DNA of 13,252 nucleotides from an uncultured Clostridia bacterium (GTDB lineage Bacteria; Bacillota; Clostridia; Christensenellales; Borkfalkiaceae), in contig CANQCA010000036.1 of NCBI GenBank assembly GCA_947589585.1, positions 1-13,252 on the forward strand, given 5' to 3'. Shown here piece after piece: positions 5,791 through 12,977 of the stretch (position 1 is its first letter; every line of letters starts with the position of its first letter). A program made the translations under genes and the position numbers. Below the pieces are notes generated by a model, which saw only the letters and a list, made by a program, of their open reading frames with translations, was not told the origin of the DNA and made no database searches.

Positions 5791-8097
5791 CTATCCCTCC
5801 TCCTTCGACCGAACAACGGCCGTATAGATCTTTGCGTTCGTAAGCTCCGTCCTGATGCCGCGGAAAACCCTGAGCCTTCCCTCGGAGAGCGAGATAAGGC
5901 CGAGCTCCTCGAAGACGGCGAGGGCGAACACGGTCTCGTACGCATCGAAGGGAAGCCGCAACGCCCGCACGGCCTCCAGATAGCCGCAGCCCGTCTCCGC
6001 CCCGTCGAAACGGCGCAGTGCGGAGAACACGGCGAGAAGGTCTTCGCGGACGGTCGAGACGCGTTTCATGGCACCCATGTCCGAAAGATCGCTTGCACAA
6101 ACGATGTTTGCCCTACCCGTCTCGGGGAGGCGGAGCGGCCCGTCGAGCACGGCGATATCGCGGAATACATTGAGGTTTGCGTCGGGTGCGGGAGATAGGA
6201 CGATGCAGTTCCCCGCCCCACGCGCGGACGGACGGTAGAGTTCGATATCCAACCCTTCAAGTGCGGGATAGTTTTGCAGAGTCCGGCGGTCGTGCACGAC
6301 GACGCATGTTCCGTAGGCGCATGCCGCCAGGCGTTCCGCCAAAAAGGCGTTGAGATCGTCCTTTTGCATCCTGTGGGCGACGGGAACGCTTTTCGGAAGT
6401 AGCCGAAGCGCATTTTCGAAGCTGCCGAGTTCGGCATCCGTGCCGCTCATCCCGTCGCAGAGGACGGTGCGGACGAACCCCTTCACATATTCTTTGCCCT
6501 TGAAACGGGAGACGTTATATTCGAATACGACCGTCTTTTCGAGGTCGCTTTTGAGCACGGCGAGATCTTTCATCCCGCCGAAGTAGACAAAGTCCATCCC
6601 CCCGATCTTCATGGATACATGGGGAGAAGCGGGTTTGATGGGCGCCGCCTCGATCCTTCCCGCCCGCACAATGAAGAGCGGCCGCCTGTTCCCCATTCCG
6701 CAAGGCTCGAGCAGAGTGAGCTCGCGTGCGATCGCGGTAAAGTTCTCCCCGAGCTCGCCTGCGATCGGGAGGACGGGGATGAAATCTTCGCGGGAATATT
6801 TCTCGCCGATGTAGCCGTTGAGTGCATCCTTGAGCGGGATGAACTCATCGGCTTCCACATTGATGCCCGCCGCCTGCGCATGGCCGCCGAACTCGGAGAT
6901 GTGGTCCGAGCAGCTCCTAAGAGCTTCGAAGATGTTCACGCGTTCGATGCTGCGCGCGCTGCCCTTCAGAACGTCGCCGCGGCGGACAAATAAAAGGGCG
7001 GGGCGGGAGAATTCCTCCGCGATGCGTGCGGCCACGATGCCGATAAAGCCGGCGTGCCAGCCGCTCTCGGCCAGCATGATGACGTTGCCGAACGAGCCCT
7101 CTTCCCCGATTTTTTCAAGCACCTGCGTGTAGAGCTCGTCGCAAAGCTTCTGCCTTTCCGTATTATAGCGGTTGAGGCGGGCGGCAAGCTCGGCGATCTC
7201 TTCTTCATCCTCACTCGTAAACAGGGTGAGCGCCGCGCGGGCGTCCCCCATCCTTCCCGCCGCATTGATACGGGGGGCGACGGTGAAAGCGAGCGTCTGC
7301 GCCGTGACCTTCTCCGGCTTTTCGAGCAGGGCGGAAAAAGCGGCGCGAGGACTCTCCTCGATGCGGCGAAGCCCTTCGGCGACGATATCGCGGTTCTCCC
7401 CGAGAAGGGGAACGCTGTCCGCGACGGTGGAGAGTGCGGCGAAATCGACGAGATCGTAGGCGTCTTTTCCGATGAGCGCCTGCGCGAGCTTGAAGGCGAC
7501 GCCTGCACCGCAGAGGTTATCGTAGGGATAATCGTCCTTGAGTTTGGGATTGATGACGATGCAATCGGGGAGCTCTTCGGGCAGTTCGTGATGGTCGGTG
7601 ACGATGACGAATGCCCCCTGCTCCTTGATATATTCCACCTCGTTTTTGCACGATATCCCGCAGTCGACGGTGACAAAGAGGTCGGGCAGAAATTCGTCGA
7701 AGATGCGGTCGATGGCGGGGATGGAGAGCCCATAGCCGTCGCTCCGTTCGGGAACGAAGAGATAGGGCTCGATGCCGAACGTCTTGAGGGCGCGCGAAAG
7801 CACGGCGCATGCACCGATGCCGTCGGCATCGTAATCGCCGAAAACGGCCACCCGCCACTCCTCGTCGCGGGCACGCGTCAGAAGCTCCACGGCTTCCCGC
7901 ATGCCTTTCATGAGCATGGGAGAGAGGTACCGGCTCTCGGAGGGATGTAAAAATGCCTGCGCCTTTTCCGCAGTATCCACGCCGCGGGCATACAATATCC
8001 CCGCCGTCACTTCGGTGACGCCGACGCTGTGGGCGAGTTCCTTTACGCTATGAAGTTGTTCGGGCGAAAATTCAAATTCGCGGACGAGCTTCTTCAT
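5791..8097 (-). CDS. recJ: Single-stranded-DNA-specific 5'-3' exonuclease RecJ
   Basis: This 768-residue DHH-family nuclease degrades single-stranded DNA 5' to 3' in recombination and mismatch or base-excision repair. Metal-binding motifs are intact: GDYDADG (87-93), VDCG (144-147), DHH (168-170) and the VAPRINAAGR segment (about 273-282). The DHHA1 signature FGGHAQAAG lies at about 403-411. An OB-fold-like region and a long C-terminal extension follow. E. coli RecJ is under 600 residues, but Bacillus-type RecJ is similarly long, so the length is normal for Firmicutes. The start ATG has an AAGGA site. No promoter is evident in the 59-base gap after secF, which instead holds an attenuator-like hairpin, so transcription may come by read-through or from inside secF. 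The stop is two bases from the rel start. Confidence 0.95.
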   Translation of the reverse strand: MKKLVREFEFSPEQLHSVKELAHSVGVTEVTAGILYARGVDTAEKAQAFLHPSESRYLSPMLMKGMREAVELLTRARDEEWRVAVFGDYDADGIGACAVLSRALKTFGIEPYLFVPERSDGYGLSIPAIDRIFDEFLPDLFVTVDCGISCKNEVEYIKEQGAFVIVTDHHELPEELPDCIVINPKLKDDYPYDNLCGAGVAFKLAQALIGKDAYDLVDFAALSTVADSVPLLGENRDIVAEGLRRIEESPRAAFSALLEKPEKVTAQTLAFTVAPRINAAGRMGDARAALTLFTSEDEEEIAELAARLNRYNTERQKLCDELYTQVLEKIGEEGSFGNVIMLAESGWHAGFIGIVAARIAEEFSRPALLFVRRGDVLKGSARSIERVNIFEALRSCSDHISEFGGHAQAAGINVEADEFIPLKDALNGYIGEKYSREDFIPVLPIAGELGENFTAIARELTLLEPCGMGNRRPLFIVRAGRIEAAPIKPASPHVSMKIGGMDFVYFGGMKDLAVLKSDLEKTVVFEYNVSRFKGKEYVKGFVRTVLCDGMSGTDAELGSFENALRLLPKSVPVAHRMQKDDLNAFLAERLAACAYGTCVVVHDRRTLQNYPALEGLDIELYRPSARGAGNCIVLSPAPDANLNVFRDIAVLDGPLRLPETGRANIVCASDLSDMGAMKRVSTVREDLLAVFSALRRFDGAETGCGYLEAVRALRLPFDAYETVFALAVFEELGLISLSEGRLRVFRGIRTELTNAKIYTAVVRSKEEG

Positions 8098-8111
8098 GGT
8101 TTTTCCTTATC

Positions 8112-8138
8112 AAAAAGGGCGGGATGATTTTCCCGCCC
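8112..8138 (-). terminator. Intrinsic terminator/attenuator between secF and recJ
   Basis: On the minus strand, GGGCGGGA and TCCCGCCC form an 8-bp perfect stem with a 6-base loop, directly followed by TTTTT. It sits 19 nucleotides after the secF stop and just upstream of the recJ ribosome site. It should end most secDF transcripts and leave partial read-through into recJ. Confidence 0.8.
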
Positions 8139-8156
8139 CGAATTTTGTTTTGACGG

Positions 8157-9182
8157 TCACTCCTCGGCTTCAAGCTCCGCCTTCTTCTTTTTGCGCACAT
8201 AGCCGCCCTTTTTGGAGGCACGCTTCTTATCGAACGCCTTGCGGATGGGCTCGAACACTTTGAGCCCGATGAGAAGGGAAGAATAGGCAGGGACGAGGCA
8301 GCCCACGATCGCGGGAAGAACGAGGGCGCGCGTACCCGCAGCTGCGACGAGCCCGAGCACGAGGACGACGGCGGCAAGCGCACCTGCGATGCAAAGGACG
8401 AGCTTCCACGAGGAAGCGGCGGCCGTATCGGCAAGCGCATCTGCCTTGATCTCCTCGCTCCCCGCTGCCTTCCAAGCGCTCCTGAGCTTGATGCAGACGA
8501 CCGTCCACACTGCCGCGGAGGCAAACGCCGCGACCCCCGCATAGAGAAGGGGCGCGAACCCGAAGACCGGGATACGTGCAATCGCGAAGATCGCCGCCGT
8601 AAAGAGCGCATCGTGGCAACAGACGACGAGACCCGCAACGCCGCAGCTCACGCCGAAGCGGACGGTCACATAGATGAGTGCAACGACGGCGCCCACAGCG
8701 AGTGCGATCGCACCGCGCCAAGCGGCTTTGGTAAGGGCAAGGCTCTCCGCCGTATGCCAGGCAACGGTGACGTCTGCAAAGGCGGGCTGGGAAGCAAGGG
8801 CTTTGGCGATATCGCCGGCGGCCGCTTCGAGCGCGTCGTCCGTGGCATTCGCGAAGCTGTAGCGTACGGTGACCTGCTGGCCGCTCGCACCGATGTTGCC
8901 CGAGGTGATCGCGCCCACATCGAGATGATCTTTTTCGAAGGAGAGCCCTGCGGTGCTTAAAACTTCTTCCGCACTCTTTTCGAGATAGGCGGGAGCATCT
9001 TCTTCGCCGACCGTCCCGTTGACGACGGCCGCGCCGTAGGTCACATCGATATACTTGGTGGCGGGCTTATCCTGTGCATTGTTGAAGCCGAGAACGGCAT
9101 ACAGCACGATGCCCGCGATAATGATGACTGAGGAGAGCGCAACAAAGAGCGCAAACAGCTTATTTGATCTGAGCTTATTCAT
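8157..9182 (-). CDS. secF: Divergent protein translocase subunit SecF
   Basis: This 341-residue SecF-like protein pairs with SecD to assist Sec-dependent export. TM1 is at about 10-32, a periplasmic-type P4 domain at about 43-145, and five more TM segments follow. The segment RGAIALAVGAVVALIYVTVRF (about 156-176) and CCHD (188-191) match the canonical TM2/TM3 pattern. The following TM4 lacks the usual GYSxNDTxVVFDRIRE sequence. An ungapped count from the HD places Ala224 at the position of E. coli SecF Asp213, and Ser258 (with Lys260 nearby) at Arg247. The tail is highly charged. The start at 9182 overlaps the secD stop by 8 bases and has a GGGAGGA site inside secD, so the genes are translationally coupled. 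Family assignment is good; a working proton-driven cycle is doubtful. Confidence 0.85.
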   Translation of the reverse strand: MNKLRSNKLFALFVALSSVIIIAGIVLYAVLGFNNAQDKPATKYIDVTYGAAVVNGTVGEEDAPAYLEKSAEEVLSTAGLSFEKDHLDVGAITSGNIGASGQQVTVRYSFANATDDALEAAAGDIAKALASQPAFADVTVAWHTAESLALTKAAWRGAIALAVGAVVALIYVTVRFGVSCGVAGLVVCCHDALFTAAIFAIARIPVFGFAPLLYAGVAAFASAAVWTVVCIKLRSAWKAAGSEEIKADALADTAAASSWKLVLCIAGALAAVVLVLGLVAAAGTRALVLPAIVGCLVPAYSSLLIGLKVFEPIRKAFDKKRASKKGGYVRKKKKAELEAEE

Positions 9183-10800
9183 CTTCGAGTTCCTCCCGCT
9201 TGAAGTTGCAGAACTTGCCCTTGTCTTTGGCAAACGACATCATGCAGGCCCAGTCGAACCGGCCGACCGCGAGCGATATGAGCCCGGAAAGAACGGTGGC
9301 AAGCCCCATGGTGAAGGCGAAAACGGCGAGCTCGCCCATAGCGATAAAGTAGGTCACGAAGGAGATGAGCGCGAGCACGATGTGAAGGTCGAACACCGGC
9401 CAGAAGCATTTCTTATAGCTGCCCTTGACGGAGGTGACGATCGTCTTGCCCTGTGCATATTCCTTCCTCGCGCCCTCATAGGTATAAGCGGTCGAGGCGG
9501 TGAGAAGCAACGCACCGAATGCAACGGCGAGGAACGTCTCGATCCCGAGGTGCAAAACGGGGATCCCCCAGACGAGAAGGATCATCGGGAAGAGATAGAT
9601 GAGAAGGGAATAGAGATAGACGAACCCGAGCAGATGATAGCGCACGAACATCCCGATAAGCATCGCAACAAAGAGGACGGCGCATGCGATACAGCAGAGG
9701 GTGAAGGCGAGGCCGCCGAAGAGGGCTTCCTGCACATACACTTCCCCGACGCTGAATGCAAGGTCGGTCGCCTGCCCGTTGAGTGCGGTATCGATCGCGA
9801 GCGCGGCCGACTTCGCCCAAGGCGCGGTATAACTGCCGCTGATATAGAGGGTGCTCTGGTCGATCTGCTGGCTGGCCGTGAGCGTGATCACCGACCGATC
9901 CCCCACATAGAAGTAGAGGTAGGTGGAACCGGAGGCCTCCGCCGTCCAGTTCTTGACGGCCTCGCGCCCCGCCTTCGTGAAGCTGATGGCCACGGAGGGC
10001 GTTCCGCCGTTCGAGACATAGTAGGCCGATTTCACATAGTCGCGGATAGTCTCGTTCTTGTCCGCATCAAAGGCGATACCCGTTGCGGAATCTTCGCTCG
10101 AACCGTATTTGAGGTCGAAAGCGCCGAACGTGCCGAGGTCGGTCATCACATTGCCCTGCCCCTGCGTGCCCATGAGTGCGGGAAGGAAGACGCTTACGGA
10201 GTATGTGTCGCGGACTTCGACGCGGGCGTCCTCCAGGCCGAGCTCGGTGACGCGCGTTTGAAGCTGGCAGACGGCCGCTTGGAAGGCCGCTTCGAACTTC
10301 TCGTCGAAGGTGACGGCATTGCCCTCTCCGAGGGAGCAGACGCCCTTCTTCTCCGCATCCTCTGCGTCGTAGGCGCCCACTCTGAAGTAGAGCGAACCCT
10401 TCTTCGCGTAGTTTTCCTCATAGTCCTTGAGATCTTTTTGCGCCTTGGCGAGTTCGTCGCCGTCGGCCTCGTTGCCTGCCGCGGTGAGTGAATCGCAGAG
10501 CGCTTGGCGCCTTTCGAGCTCACTCTCGTATGCATCCTGCGAGAGCACGCCCTCGGGATAGTACACGACACTGTAGCCGCCGCCGACATAGGTCGACCCG
10601 TCCGTGAGCATCTCATACTCACCTGCGGTCGCTTCGCCCGAGAACCCGTTCCCGAGCAGAGCGTCTTTTTCCGTGCTCAACAAAATAGAGCGAAATCCCT
10701 TAAAGTCGCCGTAGTTGAAGGAGACTGTACACATCAGGCACAGCCCTGCCAACAAAATCGTGACCAGCGTAAGGTATAACGCCGATTTTACTTTGCCCAT
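9175..10800 (-). CDS. secD: Divergent protein translocase subunit SecD
   Basis: This 541-residue SecD-like protein has TM1 at about 6-27, a large extracytoplasmic P1-type domain at about 30-355, then five TM segments between about 360 and 515. The P1 base (PSVAISFTKAGREAV, about 268-282) and the TM5 region (GSYKKCFWPVFD and FAFTMGL) match the family. The usual GLDLxGG after TM1 and the TM4 motif GMAVDANVLIFERIREE are not conserved. By alignment on the shared Glu442, the relay Asp becomes Ala435, while the TM5 Asp471 is retained. A charged, coiled-coil-prone insert lies at about 88-135. I chose the ATG at 10800 because of a strong AGGAGG site 5 bases upstream; an upstream in-frame extension to 10947 covers the promoter and leader. 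It has its own promoter and is translationally coupled to secF. Confidence 0.87.
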   Translation of the reverse strand: MGKVKSALYLTLVTILLAGLCLMCTVSFNYGDFKGFRSILLSTEKDALLGNGFSGEATAGEYEMLTDGSTYVGGGYSVVYYPEGVLSQDAYESELERRQALCDSLTAAGNEADGDELAKAQKDLKDYEENYAKKGSLYFRVGAYDAEDAEKKGVCSLGEGNAVTFDEKFEAAFQAAVCQLQTRVTELGLEDARVEVRDTYSVSVFLPALMGTQGQGNVMTDLGTFGAFDLKYGSSEDSATGIAFDADKNETIRDYVKSAYYVSNGGTPSVAISFTKAGREAVKNWTAEASGSTYLYFYVGDRSVITLTASQQIDQSTLYISGSYTAPWAKSAALAIDTALNGQATDLAFSVGEVYVQEALFGGLAFTLCCIACAVLFVAMLIGMFVRYHLLGFVYLYSLLIYLFPMILLVWGIPVLHLGIETFLAVAFGALLLTASTAYTYEGARKEYAQGKTIVTSVKGSYKKCFWPVFDLHIVLALISFVTYFIAMGELAVFAFTMGLATVLSGLISLAVGRFDWACMMSFAKDKGKFCNFKREELEDE

Positions 10801-10863
10801 TGCCTCCTCCTGTATGCGTCGGCGCCCCGTCATCGCGGCCGCCGACTCTTTGATCAGCTTACC

Positions 10864-10883
10864 GTTTCTCCGTGCGGAGAAAC
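10864..10883 (-). promoter_or_regulatory. Hairpin in secD 5' leader
   Basis: Arms GTTTCTCCG and CGGAGAAAC (9 bp, perfect) sit about 5 bases after the predicted transcription start, in a leader of roughly 90 nucleotides. No U-run follows, so it is not a terminator. It may stabilise the transcript's 5' end or be a regulator site at DNA level. Confidence 0.6.
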
Positions 10884-10894
10884 TCACTTTCTTC

Positions 10895-10923
10895 ATTATA
10901 AAGGAAAAGCACGCGCGCGTCAA
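10895..10923 (-). promoter_or_regulatory. Sigma-A-type promoter of secD-secF
   Basis: On the minus strand, TTGACG (10918-10923) and TATAAT (10895-10900) are separated by exactly 17 bases. This is the same hexamer pair as the lipoprotein promoter. The predicted start is near 10888. It lies in the 165-base gap between scfB and secD, so secDF can be transcribed independently of scfAB. Confidence 0.85.
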
Positions 10924-10965
10924 GCCGAAATGCGCCGCTTCTCCCAATTTTCTTGTTTTTTTCTG

Positions 10966-12261
10966 TTATTTTTCGCGCGCCTTGCGCGAAGCGAGCACAT
11001 GCATGGCGCATTCGATGCGTTTTTTCATCATCGCACACGTCATCTCGTAGGGCTCGTTGATATCCCCGCAATAGTGATAGTTATTGGCGTTGCACCCGCC
11101 CGAGCAGATGAATTTCGCAAAGCAATTCTCGCACTTTTTCCGCGTGAAAAGACAGCTTTGGGCAAATTTCTCGCGGAGAACGGGATCAAGCGTTCCCTCG
11201 AACACGTTGCCCATCCTGAACTCTTTATCCCCCGCAAATTGGTGGCAGGGATAGATATCGCCATTGGGGACGACGGAGAAATATTCGTTCCCCGCGCCGC
11301 ATGCGGAGACCCGTTTGGAAAGACAGGGCCCGCCCTCGAGGTCGATATGGAAGTGGAAGAAGAGGAAGCCCTTCCCCTCCGCCTCGCGATTGATGTATTC
11401 GTCGCAAAGTTTTTCATACTCCTTCCCGATGGCGGGAAGGTGTTCCTCTTTGATCTGCAGCTCGGGGATATCCGTGACGACGGGCTCGAGCGAGATGCTA
11501 TCGAACCCCTGGTCCGCAAGAAACAAGACATCCTTGGAAAAGTCGAGATTTTTGGCCGTGAAGGTGCCGCGCACGTAGTAGTGCTTGTCCCCGCGAATCC
11601 TGACAAATTTTTTGATCTTTTCGATGACGGCGTCGAAGCTTCCCTTGCCGTTTACCGTCTTCCGCACGGCGTCGTGCACTTCCTTCCTGCCGTCGAGAGA
11701 GAGGACGACGTTCTCCATCTCCTCGTTGAGGAATTTTATTGCGTCGTCGTCGAGGAGGAGGCCGTTCGTCGTCGTCGTGAAGAGGAATTTCTTCCCGAGC
11801 TTTGCCCCCTCTTCCTTGGCATAATAGACGGTCTTTTTGACGACGTCGAGGTTCATGAGCGGTTCGCCGCCGAAGAAATCCACCTCCAGAACTCTGCGCT
11901 TTCCGCTGTTTTTGAGGAGAAAATCGATGGCAGCCTTCGCCGTATCGAAGGACATGACCTCGCGCACGGAATGGTAGGCCCCCTCGTCCGCAAAACAATA
12001 TTTGCAGCGGAGGTTGCAATCGTGCGAGACGTGCAAACAGAGCGCCTTCACCTCATCCGATTTGATGGGGCGCGCCTTGGTCTCGGGGGCATTCAGAATG
12101 CCTTCCTTCTCAAGCCCTGCGATCTCGGCAAGCTCTTCGTCCGTCATCTCTACGCTCTCGCCCGAAAAATAGCGGGCGGCCTTTTCGTCGCAGGCATGCA
12201 AAGCGCCGCTGCCCGTATCGTAGAGGTAGTAGTTATCGTGATATGTAAAAACGTGGACCAT
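10966..12261 (-). CDS. scfB: SCIFF radical SAM peptide maturase
   Basis: This 431-residue SPASM-type radical SAM enzyme installs a thioether crosslink in the ScfA peptide. The N-terminal 70 residues (MVHVFTYHDNYYLYDTGSGA onward) look like the peptide-recognition domain of this family. The radical SAM cluster motif HDCNLRCKYCF supplies Cys82, Cys86 and Cys89, and FFGGEP (about 129-134) binds SAM. The C-terminal region is Cys-rich (313, 321, 339, 370, 377, 380, 386, 390, 398, 409), fitting two auxiliary iron-sulfur clusters. The start at 12261 gives the usual family N-terminus, but no clear Shine-Dalgarno precedes it. An in-frame ATG at 12294 lies inside the upstream terminator hairpin and is less likely. 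It lies 63 bases after scfA, separated by that hairpin. Confidence 0.95.
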   Translation of the reverse strand: MVHVFTYHDNYYLYDTGSGALHACDEKAARYFSGESVEMTDEELAEIAGLEKEGILNAPETKARPIKSDEVKALCLHVSHDCNLRCKYCFADEGAYHSVREVMSFDTAKAAIDFLLKNSGKRRVLEVDFFGGEPLMNLDVVKKTVYYAKEEGAKLGKKFLFTTTTNGLLLDDDAIKFLNEEMENVVLSLDGRKEVHDAVRKTVNGKGSFDAVIEKIKKFVRIRGDKHYYVRGTFTAKNLDFSKDVLFLADQGFDSISLEPVVTDIPELQIKEEHLPAIGKEYEKLCDEYINREAEGKGFLFFHFHIDLEGGPCLSKRVSACGAGNEYFSVVPNGDIYPCHQFAGDKEFRMGNVFEGTLDPVLREKFAQSCLFTRKKCENCFAKFICSGGCNANNYHYCGDINEPYEMTCAMMKKRIECAMHVLASRKAREK

Positions 12262-12280
12262 AATTTTTATGATATACGGG

Positions 12281-12305
12281 AAAAAGCGACGCATCGCGTC
12301 GCTTT
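12281..12305 (-). terminator. Terminator/attenuator between scfA and scfB
   Basis: On the minus strand AAAGCGACGC and GCGTCGCTTT form a perfect 10-bp stem with a 3-base loop, followed by further Ts (TTTTT across the stem end and after it). It lies between the scfA stop and the scfB start. It should release most transcripts after the precursor peptide gene and leave a minority reading into the maturase. Confidence 0.85.
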
Positions 12306-12324
12306 CCGATAGCGCGTTGAAGAG

Positions 12325-12480
12325 TTACTTCTGCTCGTCGATCTTCTGCTCGCGGGTGACGCGTTCGCAGGATTGGTTGCCGACGGTGCAGCTCGTCTTG
12401 CAGGCGCTCTGGCAGGTGCTTCTGCACTCGCCGCAGCCGGTGACTTTCTTTTCCTGAGGTTTTGCGATGGTCTTGATCAT
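12325..12480 (-). CDS. scfA: SCIFF six-cysteine ranthipeptide precursor
   Basis: This 51-residue peptide has exactly six Cys (16, 19, 23, 27, 31, 38). The core CQSACKTSCTVGNQSC is the near-invariant SCIFF signature. It is the substrate of the adjacent ScfB. In characterised homologues one Cys is joined by a thioether to a Thr five residues later; here that is Cys27 to Thr32. The leader MIKTIAKPQEKKVTG is short. After the last Cys there is a charged tail (ERVTREQKIDEQK) with no Cys. The biological role of mature SCIFF is not established. The ATG at 12480 has an AGGAG site 7 bases upstream and its own strong promoter; an upstream in-frame ATG at 12516 falls beside the -10 box and would not be transcribed. 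Confidence 0.96.
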   Translation of the reverse strand: MIKTIAKPQEKKVTGCGECRSTCQSACKTSCTVGNQSCERVTREQKIDEQK

Positions 12481-12507
12481 GATCTTTCTCCTGAAAGCTT
12501 TTTTTCC

Positions 12508-12536
12508 ATTATACAACGTGCGAAAACAATTTGCAA
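12508..12536 (-). promoter_or_regulatory. Promoter of scfA
   Basis: On the minus strand, TTGCAA (12531-12536) and TATAAT (12508-12513) are separated by 17 bases, just after the stop of the TIGR04086-type gene. The start site should be near 12501, giving a leader of about 20 nucleotides with an AGGAG site. Confidence 0.8.
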
Positions 12537-12541
12537 GCGTT

Positions 12542-12922
12542 TTATCTCCCTTCCTTGCGAATTTTCACGCCCGTGATGGCGCCCAACGCACCCGCGGCGG
12601 CCATGTAGAGAAGCTCCAGGGGAAAAAGCGCCGTCACATGGAAGCCGCCGATCGCCCCGAAGAGGAGCAGAGAAAAGATCCCGCCGAGGATCCCGGCCGC
12701 CGCCCCTTTGAAGAGCGCCCGCCCCGCATGCACGAAGATGAGCGCGAACAAAAACGCACCGGCCCCCTTGATGACCCAATTCACGGCAGTCACTGCGGAC
12801 TGCGGGGGCACATAGGCCTTCACGATGACGGCAAAGAGCGCGGCCGAAAGAAGATAGAAAAGGGTGGCGCATACCGCCGCGAGAGCCACTTCTCGTGCGG
12901 CCTTCTTCAAATCATGTTGCAT
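12542..12922 (-). CDS. TIGR04086-type four-helix membrane protein
   Basis: This 126-residue integral membrane protein has four predicted hydrophobic helices (about 12-34, 46-64, 71-93, 101-118) and short charged ends. The size, topology, Gly/Ala-rich helices and position directly before scfA match the family TIGR04086, commonly found beside SCIFF genes in Clostridia. Its function is unknown. I chose the ATG at 12922 because a GGAGG site lies 6 bases upstream; an upstream in-frame ATG at 12937 would lie inside the yajC terminator hairpin. That hairpin's 3' arm contains the ribosome site itself, so both transcription into the gene and its translation may be limited. No separate promoter is visible. 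Confidence 0.8.
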   Translation of the reverse strand: MQHDLKKAAREVALAAVCATLFYLLSAALFAVIVKAYVPPQSAVTAVNWVIKGAGAFLFALIFVHAGRALFKGAAAGILGGIFSLLLFGAIGGFHVTALFPLELLYMAAAGALGAITGVKIRKEGR

Positions 12923-12955
12923 AAAAAACCTCCGCATGCCTAACGTATGCGGAGG
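12923..12955 (-). terminator. yajC terminator overlapping the next gene's ribosome site
   Basis: On the minus strand, CCTCCGCAT and ATGCGGAGG form a 9-bp perfect stem with a 9-base loop, followed by TTTTTT. It begins 22 nucleotides after the yajC stop. The GGAGG at the end of the 3' arm is the Shine-Dalgarno of the following gene, and the T-run is the spacer before its ATG. Confidence 0.8.
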
Positions 12956-12977
12956 ATGGATGGCTTATGAAACTTTT

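Noticed and set aside
5789..6100. N-terminal extension of Rel into recJ
   Set aside because: The extra 104 residues are Arg-rich shadow sequence of recJ. The start at 5788 has a strong ribosome site and gives the standard family N-terminus.
10801..10947. N-terminal extension of SecD to an upstream in-frame start at 10947
   Set aside because: It would place the start upstream of the -35 and -10 boxes and translate the leader hairpin. The ATG at 10800 has a strong AGGAGG site and leads straight into TM1.
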